NCBI GenBank assembly: GCA_002493515.1
Contig: DKYZ01000101.1
Coordinates: 1-20,091 of the forward strand
Reading direction: 5' to 3'
Origin: Porphyromonadaceae bacterium UBA7087
GTDB taxonomy: Bacteria; Bacteroidota; Bacteroidia; Bacteroidales; Muribaculaceae
DNA: 20,091 bases
Shown here in pieces: positions 6,661 through 15,072 of the stretch. Positions within the stretch are counted from its first letter, which is position 1. The number at the start of each line of letters is the position of its first letter. Made by a program: the position numbers and the translations under genes. The notes under the pieces were generated by a model that was not told the origin of the DNA, ran no database searches, and saw nothing but the letters and a program-made list of their open reading frames with translations.

Positions 6661-8089
6661 ACTCCAGGTTTCCGAGCACCTTCGACAGGTAGACCTCACA
6701 CAGGCGGATGCCTATCTCGGCGTCGATTTTCTCCGAATGTGCCTTTATCCAGGCTGTCTGGGCAGCAATTACGTCGTCAGACGTCAGCATCCCCTCATGG
6801 AATCCCACTTCCGCCTGACGCAGGTTCTCGTCGGCCTTCTCCATATTCTTGAGCGTCATGTTGAAGGTCTTGAAAGCCTCGTCGTATGAGAACTGTGCCT
6901 GGCTCACCTGGAGCTGCACCTTCTCCTGGGCGTCCTCAAGAAGGAGCTTCTGGGCGAGGGTCTGCGATTTGGAGGCTTTGTAGTGGTTGTAGCGTCCTCC
7001 CCAGTGCCATATGGGGATTGTGAGGGTAGCCCCTACGTTGAATCCGCCCCCGAATTTCTTCTCAAACCCATGAATCACGTTTGGATTCGAAAAACTGTAG
7101 GCTCCTACCAGAGCCACCTTCGGCAACATGTCGCCGAGGGCAAGCTTCTCTTTGCTTTTCAGCATGCTTATGCCGGTGCGCAGCAGCTGGAGGTCCTGGC
7201 GGCGCGCGTATACGTCGCCGATATCGTACCTCACGTCGGGCGCGGTGCGCGACACATTCTTCAGCTGTTCGTCCTCAAGCTGCATCACCGTGTTGACGGG
7301 GAGTCCGCATATCTGCGCAAGAGCCATCCGCGAGAGCGTCAGCCCGTTCTCCACTTTTGTCAGGGCAATCTGGGCCTCGTTGAATTTCACATCCATTGTC
7401 AGGACATCACTGCGTGTGGCCACACCGACATCAAGCATGGTGTTGACATTCTGGCGCAGGGAGTCGACAAGCGTCACGAAACTTTCCGCAAGTTTTTTCT
7501 TCTCCCCGAGCGAGACCACAAGCCAGTAAGCCTCATCTACGGCGAATACCACCTCCTGCACCAGGGCGTTGCGCGCCGTTACGGCCAACTGCTCCGCATA
7601 TCCGGTGATTTCGTTGAGAGCGCGTATCTGGCCGCCCATATAGATAGGCTGGGTAAGGGTGAACGCCCCCGCGAAGACGTTGTGGGTGTCAAATTCCATG
7701 GCCTCCTTGGGGATGACAGCCACCTCCGTAGGGATATAGCTGCCCGTGGCGGGATCCTTAATCGGATTGCCGAGGGGATCCTTGAGGATATTGTATTCAA
7801 ACTGCTGGGTAGCAGGATTGAAAGATTTCGTAGGGAGCATGGCGTCCGCCCCGAGAAGCTCAATCTGGCGCTGGTTGTACATATAGGCTCCGGTGAAATC
7901 AATCGAGGGGAGATAAGCCGAGAAAGCGGCCTTCTTGTTGTAGCCCGCCCCCCGTATGTTTTCTTCGGCCACCTTTATATTCTTATTGTTACCAATGGCC
8001 ATACGGCGGCAGGAGTCCAGACTGACAGTCTGGGCTGCGGCTCCCGAGACAACAAGCATACAGGCGGCTAATAATAAGGATTTTATCAT
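6656..8089 (-). CDS. TolC-family outer membrane efflux protein
   Basis: The 477-residue protein has a signal peptide (1-19, ending GAAA-Q). After it comes the pattern of outer membrane efflux proteins: two repeated units, each with long amphipathic helices (LDSCRRMAIGNNKNIKVAEENI near the start and RRQDLQLLRTGISMLKSKEKLALGDMLP near the middle) and beta strands that would form the barrel (VGAYSFSNPNVIHGF, FNVGATLTIPIWHWGG). The length is in the family range. Its role is the outer-membrane channel through which the HlyD/permease partners export substrate. It is the first gene of the four-gene exporter operon, preceded by a recognisable promoter at 8190-8220 and a leader of about 94 nt. No Shine-Dalgarno site is seen before the ATG, as is usual in Bacteroidetes. 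Confidence 0.93.
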   Translation of the reverse strand: MIKSLLLAACMLVVSGAAAQTVSLDSCRRMAIGNNKNIKVAEENIRGAGYNKKAAFSAYLPSIDFTGAYMYNQRQIELLGADAMLPTKSFNPATQQFEYNILKDPLGNPIKDPATGSYIPTEVAVIPKEAMEFDTHNVFAGAFTLTQPIYMGGQIRALNEITGYAEQLAVTARNALVQEVVFAVDEAYWLVVSLGEKKKLAESFVTLVDSLRQNVNTMLDVGVATRSDVLTMDVKFNEAQIALTKVENGLTLSRMALAQICGLPVNTVMQLEDEQLKNVSRTAPDVRYDIGDVYARRQDLQLLRTGISMLKSKEKLALGDMLPKVALVGAYSFSNPNVIHGFEKKFGGGFNVGATLTIPIWHWGGRYNHYKASKSQTLAQKLLLEDAQEKVQLQVSQAQFSYDEAFKTFNMTLKNMEKADENLRQAEVGFHEGMLTSDDVIAAQTAWIKAHSEKIDAEIGIRLCEVYLSKVLGNLEY

Positions 8090-8135
8090 ATCACAAAGGA
8101 GTTATGACAGCATGAAGCAATGATACTCTCAGAGC

Positions 8136-8170
8136 GGGCCCCCAGCCGTCGCAAGACCGCCCCGGGGCCC
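8136..8170 (-). promoter_or_regulatory. GC-rich leader hairpin of the exporter operon
   Basis: The 7-bp arms 8136-8142 (GGGCCCC) and 8164-8170 (GGGGCCC) can pair around a 21-nt loop in the predicted 5' leader, between the promoter at 8190-8220 and the tolC-like start at 8089. Each arm is also nearly self-complementary. The stretch is far richer in G+C than its surroundings. It might stabilise the mRNA or attenuate transcription; there is no U-tract after it, so a simple terminator is unlikely. Confidence 0.35.
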
Positions 8171-8189
8171 TCCCGATCATAATAAATTA

Positions 8190-8220
8190 CAAAATTACAA
8201 AAAAAAAGTTTAACCTCCAA
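8190..8220 (-). promoter_or_regulatory. Promoter of the exporter operon
   Basis: On the minus strand the -7 element TAATTTTG lies at 8197-8190, a full match to TAnnTTTG. A TTG at 8220-8218 fits the -33 element, with a 20-bp spacer containing a T-rich run. The predicted transcription start is near 8183, giving a leader of about 94 nt to the tolC-like ATG. Confidence 0.6.
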
Positions 8221-8365
8221 CCTCGCACCTCGTCTTTGAATTCACCTCACACACCAATTCCTCCCCTCGTAATCCGCGCCTGACGCCTGAACATCGATAT
8301 CCTTCATGACGATCAGGCATCCACAGGAGTCAGCTTTCGTTCATTGATGCGGTTTTACTGAAAGC
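8221..8365. other. Intergenic stretch, no gene seen
   Basis: Between the exporter promoter and the terminator of the secreted-protein cluster no convincing open frame, RNA gene or repeat was found. Only a weak 6-bp pairing (GCCTGA with TCAGGC) is present. The whole gene-free gap runs from 8090 to 8465; its remaining parts are the leader, the promoter and the two hairpins listed separately. Confidence 0.5.
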
Positions 8366-8405
8366 GGAATCCTCCGTCCAGGCAACTGCCTGGACGGAGG
8401 ATTCC
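8366..8405 (-). terminator. Strong 19-bp hairpin ending the secreted-protein cluster
   Basis: Perfect arms at 8366-8384 and 8387-8405 leave a 2-base centre (in practice a 4-nt loop). It lies 60-100 bp beyond the stop of the last secreted-protein gene (8466). Downstream on the minus strand there are only short T runs, so it is not a textbook intrinsic terminator. Its position between two same-strand transcription units and its strength make terminator or 3'-end stabiliser the best call. Confidence 0.65.
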
Positions 8406-8415
8406 TGAGCGTCTG

Positions 8416-8443
8416 GACTCTAAACCATATCATGGTTGGAGTC
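8416..8443 (-). terminator. Second, imperfect hairpin after the last secreted-protein gene
   Basis: Arms 8416-8428 and 8432-8443 pair at 11 positions with a small internal bulge (2 nt against 1 nt). The sequence lies about 20 bp after the stop codon at 8466 and before the stronger hairpin at 8366-8405, so the two may act in tandem. The flanks also show a direct repeat, GTCTGGACTC and GTCTGGATTC (8411-8420 and 8441-8450). Confidence 0.45.
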
Positions 8444-8465
8444 TGGATTCATAATGCGGTTCCGT

Positions 8466-10466
8466 TTACCTGACGATGAATTTTTCTGCTTTTCCGGCTG
8501 ACTTGCGGATGTAGATGCCGGGGGTGAGGTTGTCGGAATCAACACGTATGCCGTTGATTGTGTATATGGCGGATTTTGTTGATTCCTCGATGTCGATGGT
8601 GTTTACACCTACATTTGGATTTTCCTCATAATCTACTACAATTCTCGGCGTGTTGCCATTTTGTCCGAATCTCCAGACTGCGAAGTATGGCATATCGGTC
8701 ACATCATAGCCGTTGATTTCTCCGATAGCCTGGAGGTCGATCCATTCGTCATATCCGTAGTCGCTGCCGTCGGCTTTGCCTATCCTGAGACGCGGGCCGT
8801 CGAAGTCCCAGTTTTTCATATCCTCTGTGATCTCGGTCACAGGGGCATCGCTGAAGAGGATATAGCAGCTGGAGCCTCCGAATACATCGGAATCGATTTT
8901 GATACGGTTTATCCTGTTGTATTTCGAATTGTTGTAGAGTATGGAGCCCTCCTTGGAGAGGTAGAACAGCCAGTCGGTGGAATTGTATATCCACAGTGCG
9001 CCGTGATATACATAGTCGACAGTGGTGGCTTTTGAAACATAGTTTACGTCAAGCATGTCTGTCCCGTTGTAAAGGCTCTCGTCGGTGCAGAATAAGGAAG
9101 GCGTCAGGACGTCAGTCCAGGGATTGAACTTCTCTACAGTGTAAGAGAGCATGACAGTCTCGCTGGGAGTGAAGGGCGCTTCCCCGGTAGCCCATGTGGA
9201 AATAGAGCAGTCCTCGGAAATGACGATATGGGCAAATTCATCTTCAACCGTCACTTCCTCGCCGTCGTTGACTACATAATGTATTGCTGAGGCATTCTTG
9301 GGACGGTATAAGGTGAGTTCTGTTCCGGCTTTCACTTCTGTTCCTGACTGTATGCTTGCCGAAGGTGCGTCCAGGACAGTCGATATCACAGAGAGATATT
9401 TCTCGGACTCACTGCTGTCTGCATAGCCCTCGGCATGCGCCGTGGCGATGACATAGAATACGTCGCCGGGCAGTACATCGCCGGGCACTGTTATGGTGAC
9501 CGGGAAATCGGCAGTGAGCATCTCGCTTTCCCATGACCTGTCGTTCCAGTCGGTGTATCCATAGATGTATGTCATATAGGCACCTTCCACATCAGAGGTG
9601 TAGACGAGTTGCGCCCCGGGCCATACATCTCCCCAGTAGTCGCACACCGGTTGAGGGCATACCGGTTTCTCCACAGTGAATTCCATTGTGGCCACCTCGC
9701 TGTCCTCGTAGCCTTCCATTGAAGCGTAAGCCTCGATCTTCACATTGTCGCCTGGAACTCCGGGCACTTTCATGCTGAAGGATGAGCTTTCGGATACAGT
9801 TGTTTCCGCCTCCTCTGAATTGATGAAAGTGGTTATGTGGAGCAGTGCGCCGGAGGTCTGGGTGTTTATCCAGACAGTCCCCTCCGGAGTCTTGTCCCAG
9901 CAGTCGATTGTCGGGGTCTTTGCCTTGATTGCCGGAGCAGTCTCTGAATACGATACTTCCAGGTCGGAGATGTATTCCTGTGATGTCCCGACACGGAAAT
10001 ACCGGTAAAGACCGTCAGCCTCCCACTTGTAGTCTGCCGATTTTTCAAGGTACATCTCGACACAGTCGCGGATGTCATCCTCAGTAAGGATGGGCTCATT
10101 GCTGAGGTATATGCGGAAACTTTCAGCCGGCCATAGACCGTCGTTGACTTTTATCTGCATGGATGTGAGGTATCCTGCGGATTCTGTCACGGTCACATAT
10201 CCTTGCGGTTCGGGCCAGTTGGCCCAGGAGAGCGCCCACCAGCTGGAGCCGTCCGACACCATCTGGTTGAAAAGATACTTGGCGCCGCTTTCCCCCTCGT
10301 AGGTGAAGTCGGGGTTGATGGAGGTCGCGTCGGCATACCCGGTTGCCGAATAGTTGAGGTCAGGCAGCTGTGCCTTGAAGTTGGCTCCCGTCAGATGGTC
10401 GGTGCCGGCGGCGGCCATCGGTATGGCCGACATGGCTATTAACGCCAGGGTGATAAATTTATTCAT
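8466..10466 (-). CDS. Secreted multidomain protein with T9SS-like C-terminal domain
   Basis: The protein has 666 residues. A signal peptide covers 1-20 (LALIAMSAIPMAAA). An N-terminal beta-rich module (about 22-175) shares a pattern with a second copy near the C-terminus (about 455-620): compare ESFRIYLSNEPILTEDDI (about 115-132) with SSCYILFSDAPVTEITED (about 529-546). Between them lie three Ig-like/chitobiase-C-terminal-like modules (about 180-270, 272-365, 367-450); the last reads TELTLYRPKNASAIHYVVNDG, typical of domains often found beside glycan-active proteins. The end (YTINGIRVDSDNLTPGIYI, then a basic FIVR tail) resembles type A T9SS sorting domains. No catalytic domain is recognised. 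It is the last gene of the five-gene cluster, 67 bp after its neighbour, with an intercistronic hairpin in that gap. The likely place is the cell surface or outside the cell; the ligand is unknown. Confidence 0.82.
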   Translation of the reverse strand: MNKFITLALIAMSAIPMAAAGTDHLTGANFKAQLPDLNYSATGYADATSINPDFTYEGESGAKYLFNQMVSDGSSWWALSWANWPEPQGYVTVTESAGYLTSMQIKVNDGLWPAESFRIYLSNEPILTEDDIRDCVEMYLEKSADYKWEADGLYRYFRVGTSQEYISDLEVSYSETAPAIKAKTPTIDCWDKTPEGTVWINTQTSGALLHITTFINSEEAETTVSESSSFSMKVPGVPGDNVKIEAYASMEGYEDSEVATMEFTVEKPVCPQPVCDYWGDVWPGAQLVYTSDVEGAYMTYIYGYTDWNDRSWESEMLTADFPVTITVPGDVLPGDVFYVIATAHAEGYADSSESEKYLSVISTVLDAPSASIQSGTEVKAGTELTLYRPKNASAIHYVVNDGEEVTVEDEFAHIVISEDCSISTWATGEAPFTPSETVMLSYTVEKFNPWTDVLTPSLFCTDESLYNGTDMLDVNYVSKATTVDYVYHGALWIYNSTDWLFYLSKEGSILYNNSKYNRINRIKIDSDVFGGSSCYILFSDAPVTEITEDMKNWDFDGPRLRIGKADGSDYGYDEWIDLQAIGEINGYDVTDMPYFAVWRFGQNGNTPRIVVDYEENPNVGVNTIDIEESTKSAIYTINGIRVDSDNLTPGIYIRKSAGKAEKFIVR

Positions 10467-10483
10467 ATTGTTGTTTTTAAATT

Positions 10484-10519
10484 GTTCGGCGTAATCATTT
10501 ATGAATGAGTGCGCCGAAC
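10484..10519 (-). other. Intercistronic hairpin
   Basis: Arms GTTCGGCG (10484-10491) and CGCCGAAC (10512-10519) match exactly, and the 20-nt loop can form an inner TCATT/AATGA stem. It lies between the stop at 10534 and the next start at 10466 in the same-strand cluster. It may be a processing or stability element, or a partial terminator lowering expression of the last gene. No new promoter follows it. Confidence 0.5.
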
Positions 10520-10533
10520 CGGTTGTTATGATT

Positions 10534-11733
10534 TCATAAAGCTATCTTCACGGAGCGGTTGCCTATGCTGACAATATATACACCGCGGGATGCGGGAGCG
10601 TAGGATGTTTCCGACGCGTTTCCGAGAGATGCGGATGAGCCGTCGGCTGCAGTGACAGTCAGAGTAAGCCTTTCGGGATTGTATATGAATATACGTCCGT
10701 TTCTGACCTTCACATTGCCCTCAATATCATTCTCAACGAGACTGACACCTGATTCATATTTCTCTACAGAATATACGCGCTCTCCGAAGACGTCGTCGTG
10801 CCAGCAGTTCACCAGGTAGCCGTCGGCACCCTCCACCTTCTCCCAGTTGAGAGTGAAGGATTCATCGGCGAAGTCGCTGTGGCCGGTAAGGGCCGGAGCC
10901 TTGACGAATGTATCGAGAGAGCATATCCTGACGTCGTCGAGGAGCATGCCCCCTTCAATGCCCTGTCCCACGATATTGACAATGGTAGAGGGGGCGCCTC
11001 CCTGGAAGATGAGGCGGAACGTGGTCCATTCTTCAGAGATATTCTCGTAATTGACGAAGTCGTCTTCAAACATGTCCCACATCGGGGCCATATTGTTGGT
11101 CTCGGCCACCTGCACGATGATGGCGGAAGGCATCTCCTGAGACTGGGGTTGGGTAAGGCGCACGCGGAACTCCACCACAAATGTCCCGTCGTAGGCCGAC
11201 AGGTCGATCCAGTGGGAGTTGAACTTGCCCTGGGGATTCTCACGGCTGAAAGGGAAATAGAGCGCCCCTCCGGCGGGATAGGCATTGCCCACTCCCCACC
11301 CGGGGATGTGGGTATACTCGTTCTTCATGTTGTTCCAGGGATACTCAAATTCCGGATTCGGCGTCGGATTCCCATACTCGTCCAGGATAATGAAGCCCTC
11401 GTCGTCAAGAAGATACGGGTTGATTTCAAGGGATACCGAGAGGTCGGGCTGTTCCTCAGAGCCTGTGGTGAGCAGCGAGAAATCTTCCTCGGCCACGGTC
11501 TCCATCCGTCCGTAGCGGTCTACCTCCGCACATCCGTCGCCTGCAAATGCGGCTATCCTGGAGGGGCGTGCGGTCTTGCCGGCGACAGAAGCCGCCTTTG
11601 CAGCCGGAATCGTACGGGCGGAGAAACTACGGGCGTAGTCGGCCGGAGAGATGTCAGTGGCAGCGGAAGCCGGCGCGGCTGTCATGGCCGCGAGAAGCGC
11701 CGGGATTCCTGCTAAGATTGTTTTGGATATCAT
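10534..11733 (-). CDS. Secreted protein with jelly-roll and FN3-like domains and T9SS-like C-terminus
   Basis: The protein has 399 residues. A signal peptide covers about 1-24 (IPALLAAMTAAPASA). A low-complexity Ala-rich linker follows. A beta-sandwich domain of carbohydrate-binding or adhesin type spans about 90-275 (GGALYFPFSRENPQGKFNSHW, WTTFRLIFQG, GMLLDDVRICSL). Then comes the start of a fibronectin type III-like domain (about 281-335, ESFTLNWEKVEGADGYLVNCW), and then the C-terminal sorting-like domain (about 338-399), which contains RGVYIVSIGNRSVKIAL. The FN3 unit looks short: it passes into the C-terminal domain without the usual last strands, so a deletion or a divergent domain end is possible. 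It is the fourth gene of the cluster, 82 bp after the 1079-residue protein, with a hairpin in the gap. Its function is not known; a surface-binding role is inferred. Confidence 0.8.
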   Translation of the reverse strand: MISKTILAGIPALLAAMTAAPASAATDISPADYARSFSARTIPAAKAASVAGKTARPSRIAAFAGDGCAEVDRYGRMETVAEEDFSLLTTGSEEQPDLSVSLEINPYLLDDEGFIILDEYGNPTPNPEFEYPWNNMKNEYTHIPGWGVGNAYPAGGALYFPFSRENPQGKFNSHWIDLSAYDGTFVVEFRVRLTQPQSQEMPSAIIVQVAETNNMAPMWDMFEDDFVNYENISEEWTTFRLIFQGGAPSTIVNIVGQGIEGGMLLDDVRICSLDTFVKAPALTGHSDFADESFTLNWEKVEGADGYLVNCWHDDVFGERVYSVEKYESGVSLVENDIEGNVKVRNGRIFIYNPERLTLTVTAADGSSASLGNASETSYAPASRGVYIVSIGNRSVKIAL

Positions 11734-11776
11734 ATATATAGGTTTTTATTTTGTTATTGTTGTTGTGGATTTGAGG

Positions 11777-11803
11777 GGAGGGGAGTCGCGGGGACTCCCC
11801 TCC
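11777..11803 (-). other. Intercistronic hairpin after the 1079-residue gene
   Basis: Exact 11-bp arms at 11777-11787 and 11793-11803 surround a 5-nt loop. The hairpin begins 12 bp after the stop of the upstream gene (11816). The sequence after it on the minus strand is AC-rich rather than T-rich, and no TAnnTTTG box is found before the next start (11733). It more likely marks mRNA processing, stability or partial attenuation inside one operon than a full stop. Confidence 0.55.
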
Positions 11804-11815
11804 GTCGATATGATG

Positions 11816-14800
11816 TCATCTAAGCGAGACTTTCAGAATCTCGGAGTTGCCCTGGCGGTCGCTGACTCTGAGAATATAGAGGCCTGGGCCCATGGGGAGA
11901 CTAAGGTCTGAACCACCCTTGACACCGCATGAGAGAATGATGCGTCCATTCATGTCATAGACCTCCACCCGCTCTGCTGTGGCAGAAAGGCTTGCCGTGC
12001 GGCCGTGTATTACCGTACCGTGCATCAAGTTGTCTGCGGGAGTGCAGATGCCGGTGGTGTTTCTGGTTGCCACGTGGAGCACAGGCAGCTGGTTGTAGAG
12101 ATAGCAGGATTGCGTGAAGTCGAACGGTGCCCCTCCGCGATAGTTCAGTGAGTGGTATAGTCCGTCGCAGGCTCCGGGATTGGCATTGAAGTCATTCCAT
12201 ACATGGAAAATGAGAGGGATGCTGGTGTTGCCGGTGTTCGCTGTCTCGTATGAGGCCACGGTGACGAGGAGATTGTTCCCGCTGTTCAGGGTGAAGGGCT
12301 TGTCCTCGAAAGGCACTCTCATCCAGGCTTCCTGTCCTGCTTCTATCGATACGGGACCGTCATAGACAAGGACATTGTCCGTGTCTTCCCATTCCTTGTT
12401 GTCGAATGTCTCCGGCCCGGTCTCGGCGAGCCATATCTTCAGATTGTCGAATTTGATGTCGATGGGGCTGTTGTATACCCATGCCAGGCCGGTGATGATG
12501 TTCTTTTCGCCGGTGAAGCCGAGCATCTGTGGCGTGTATGCTGTCTGCGAGGCGGAATAGTCGTAGAAAGCCGACATGGGCAGGCTTGAGTCTGTCCAGT
12601 GGGAATATTCCTCGTCCGCGCTGTTGTTGAAGGCGTCTCCGTCGAAGAGGAGCACCTCCACCATTCCTGTATCGTTGTTTCCTGACGTTGGGTCGGAGTC
12701 AACGGTCACGCGTGCCACAAGGTCCTGCACACCCTGTCCATCCTTGGGATAACCCCAGATTTCAACCACGCCGGTATCATGGCTCTTTATCGTCGGCACG
12801 ACGCCGGTTTCGGCAAACGGCAGGAACCGTCCGTCAAGGCGCGAAACGCCTACCTCGACCTTGTAGCCTGACAGGTCGGTGGCACCGTTGTTGCGCACGG
12901 CAACCTTGAACTTGTTGGGCTGTGTGGCCGACACCCATGCGGGAGCATCGAGCTCCAGAGCCTCCAGGTCGTTGTCGCATGCCTCAACGATCTCGAAGCC
13001 GGTGACGTATATCCAGGGCATGGATGAATCTACATTTGGAATCTCCGACATGACGTTGAGTCCTACGTAATAGTCGCCGGTCTCCCCGGCCTCGAAATAG
13101 GTTATGATCTCGAACTTCTCCGGAGTCTTCACACTCAGAAGCTCGGGGTAGTCGGCGAGAGTCTTCATGGATGTGGCGCGAGGCGCCGTGCCGCCGGTTA
13201 TGCGGATGTGGTGGAGCATCTCGTCCATCGACTTTCCGTAACGGCATGTAGTGAAGTTCCATCTCACGCGGTAAGACTTGCCCTGGGTCACGTTGAGCGG
13301 CGGGCATGCCAGAATGGCGTTGTTCTGGCTTCCCAGGGTATACATCATCGCCGTCTTGCCGGGGCGTGTGTTGTCGGAGGTATAGATGAATACGCTCTTG
13401 TTGCCGGATGTGTCGAACGAGGTGAACCTGTCGGCCTCGTTGTTGTTCTCGAACTCAGTGGCGAACGGCATCTTGAGACTTCCTCCGGCCAGGATACCCT
13501 CTGACACGGCCGGGGTGCCGACACCTTGCGCGTTGGAGGGTGTGACCTGGTATGAGAAGAACTGTGCCTCCTCGATATCCTTGTCCTCGACGAATAGGGC
13601 CGAGACGCCCTCGGCTACTGTCTTGTTGTCGGGAAGACGGGTGACATCGTATGTGATCGCGCTGTCAAACCAGCCCTCGCTGTCTCCGATGACAGGGGCT
13701 TTCCATTCCACCTTCACGCTTCGGCCATCGTCGAAGGTTGATACCTTCAGCTCCTGTACCGGACCTGGTGTGTCTTTACCTGAGAATGCCTCGATGCTGT
13801 CGGGCACACCTGTGCCGGCCGCGTTGACAGCGGTAACGTAATATGTGTGGATGCCCTGTGTGGCGCCTTTGTCCTCGAAGCTCATCGTGCGACCCTCCAT
13901 TCCCTTAGCGTCGATTACGGCGATTGGCTCGCTGTCGCGGCTGTCGCGGCGTATCGTCACAGACTCAAGGTCGGAGAGGGGCTGGCGGTTCCATCTGGTG
14001 GCAGGGTTTGTCCAGTTGACGGTGACAGCCTCCCTGCCTTCGGGGTCGATGGTGAAGGAGAGGTCGGAGACGCGGGCGGGAGCCTCGCGGTCGGATGCCT
14101 TCTCATAGGGCACGTGCAGACCGAGCATGAGTTCGTTCCAGCCGATTGCTCCGAATTTCTCGGTCTCTCCGGTGTCGGGGTTGATCCTCACCATTGCCTG
14201 GTTGCCTCTGACGTCTGTCGCAGCCCAGAGGAGATCGCCTGTCGAGTAGTCGAAGTCGAGGCCATGCTGGAAATATCCCAGCCAGGGCGCGCCGTCAACG
14301 AGCAGCTCGGTAGATGACACCACCTTGAAGTCCTTGTCGAACCGGTCGAGACAGGAGCCCACTATGTCGCCGTTGGAGTTCGCCTTCCAGCGCACGCCTA
14401 CTGCGTTGCCCTCATAATCGAAGGCTATCGCGAAATAGTAGTCGGGAAGCTGGATGAAGTCGCTCACCGACGAGTCGGCGAGGTCAACGATGCCCACGCG
14501 GCTCTTGATCTGTCCGTCGCTGTTCTGGACAAGGCCCCACATCTCGCCATCGTAGATGGAGTAGGCCATGTCGTAGAGATAGGTGTTGTCATGCATGTGG
14601 TTGTCAAGCTCCGCGATGACAGTCCACTGGCCGTCTGCCGGATTCACCTTGAGCCACTGGCAGGAGTACGTGATACCTATGGTGAAGTACTTTACCTTGT
14701 ATGCGTAGTATGAACCATCGTCGGGATTGTAGGCGCCTGCGTTGACCATATAGAGGTCAGGGATTCCTGATGCCATCACTTCCTCTTCCGAGGCTATGGA

Positions 14801-15055
14801 GTTCAGTTTCTCGAGCATATACTCATTCTGGAAATAGTTGCAGAAGCTACGAGATCTGTTGTAGTCGATGGTGGTGAATCCGAACGCCTTTAGACCCTTC
14901 TTCCGTTCCTGGTTCAGTGGCGCCCTCATCATGTCACGCTGACTGTCGCAACCGGGAGGGATTGCCGGAGGAAACGCCGCTGTCTTGAATCCGGCTCCGG
15001 AGGCTGTTGCCACACTTGCCGCAGCAAGCGTCAGGTAGATAAATTTTTTATACAT
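11816..15055 (-). CDS. Large secreted FN3/adhesin-domain protein with T9SS type A-like C-terminus
   Basis: The protein has 1079 residues. A signal peptide covers about 1-20. An N-terminal region (about 90-320) with repeated short beta motifs (VGIVDLADSSVSDFI, AFDYEGNAVGVRW, DYSTGDLLWAATD, MVRINPDTGETEKFG) reads like a beta-propeller. Two fibronectin type III domains follow at about 325-428 and 428-520 (TYYVTAVNAAGTG, FSYQVTPSNAQGVG). A cleaved-adhesin/jelly-roll domain spans about 525-695, a CARDB-like Ig domain about 700-800 (FKVAVRNNGATDLSGYKVEV) and a second adhesin-like beta domain about 830-1000. The last 60 residues are a clear type A T9SS sorting domain (VEVYDMNGRI, then GPGLYILRV and a final KVSLR). 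No enzyme active site was recognised, so a structural or binding role at the surface is inferred. It starts 17 bp after the stop of the preceding gene, so they are co-transcribed. Confidence 0.85.
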   Translation of the reverse strand: MYKKFIYLTLAAASVATASGAGFKTAAFPPAIPPGCDSQRDMMRAPLNQERKKGLKAFGFTTIDYNRSRSFCNYFQNEYMLEKLNSIASEEEVMASGIPDLYMVNAGAYNPDDGSYYAYKVKYFTIGITYSCQWLKVNPADGQWTVIAELDNHMHDNTYLYDMAYSIYDGEMWGLVQNSDGQIKSRVGIVDLADSSVSDFIQLPDYYFAIAFDYEGNAVGVRWKANSNGDIVGSCLDRFDKDFKVVSSTELLVDGAPWLGYFQHGLDFDYSTGDLLWAATDVRGNQAMVRINPDTGETEKFGAIGWNELMLGLHVPYEKASDREAPARVSDLSFTIDPEGREAVTVNWTNPATRWNRQPLSDLESVTIRRDSRDSEPIAVIDAKGMEGRTMSFEDKGATQGIHTYYVTAVNAAGTGVPDSIEAFSGKDTPGPVQELKVSTFDDGRSVKVEWKAPVIGDSEGWFDSAITYDVTRLPDNKTVAEGVSALFVEDKDIEEAQFFSYQVTPSNAQGVGTPAVSEGILAGGSLKMPFATEFENNNEADRFTSFDTSGNKSVFIYTSDNTRPGKTAMMYTLGSQNNAILACPPLNVTQGKSYRVRWNFTTCRYGKSMDEMLHHIRITGGTAPRATSMKTLADYPELLSVKTPEKFEIITYFEAGETGDYYVGLNVMSEIPNVDSSMPWIYVTGFEIVEACDNDLEALELDAPAWVSATQPNKFKVAVRNNGATDLSGYKVEVGVSRLDGRFLPFAETGVVPTIKSHDTGVVEIWGYPKDGQGVQDLVARVTVDSDPTSGNNDTGMVEVLLFDGDAFNNSADEEYSHWTDSSLPMSAFYDYSASQTAYTPQMLGFTGEKNIITGLAWVYNSPIDIKFDNLKIWLAETGPETFDNKEWEDTDNVLVYDGPVSIEAGQEAWMRVPFEDKPFTLNSGNNLLVTVASYETANTGNTSIPLIFHVWNDFNANPGACDGLYHSLNYRGGAPFDFTQSCYLYNQLPVLHVATRNTTGICTPADNLMHGTVIHGRTASLSATAERVEVYDMNGRIILSCGVKGGSDLSLPMGPGLYILRVSDRQGNSEILKVSLR

Positions 15056-15072
15056 AAATATTATTTTAAAGG

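Noticed and set aside
6983..8071. Plus-strand open frame of 362 codons opposite the TolC-family gene
   Set aside because: The minus-strand protein has a signal peptide and family motifs; the antisense product is rich in His and Arg with no family resemblance.
8136..8170. Intrinsic terminator before the tolC-like gene
   Set aside because: It lies downstream of a good promoter in the leader of the same gene and lacks a U-tract, so it was kept only as a possible leader structure.
10798..11715. Plus-strand open frame of 305 codons opposite the 399-residue secreted protein
   Set aside because: The minus-strand frame has signal peptide, beta domains and sorting-like end; the antisense product looks non-biological.
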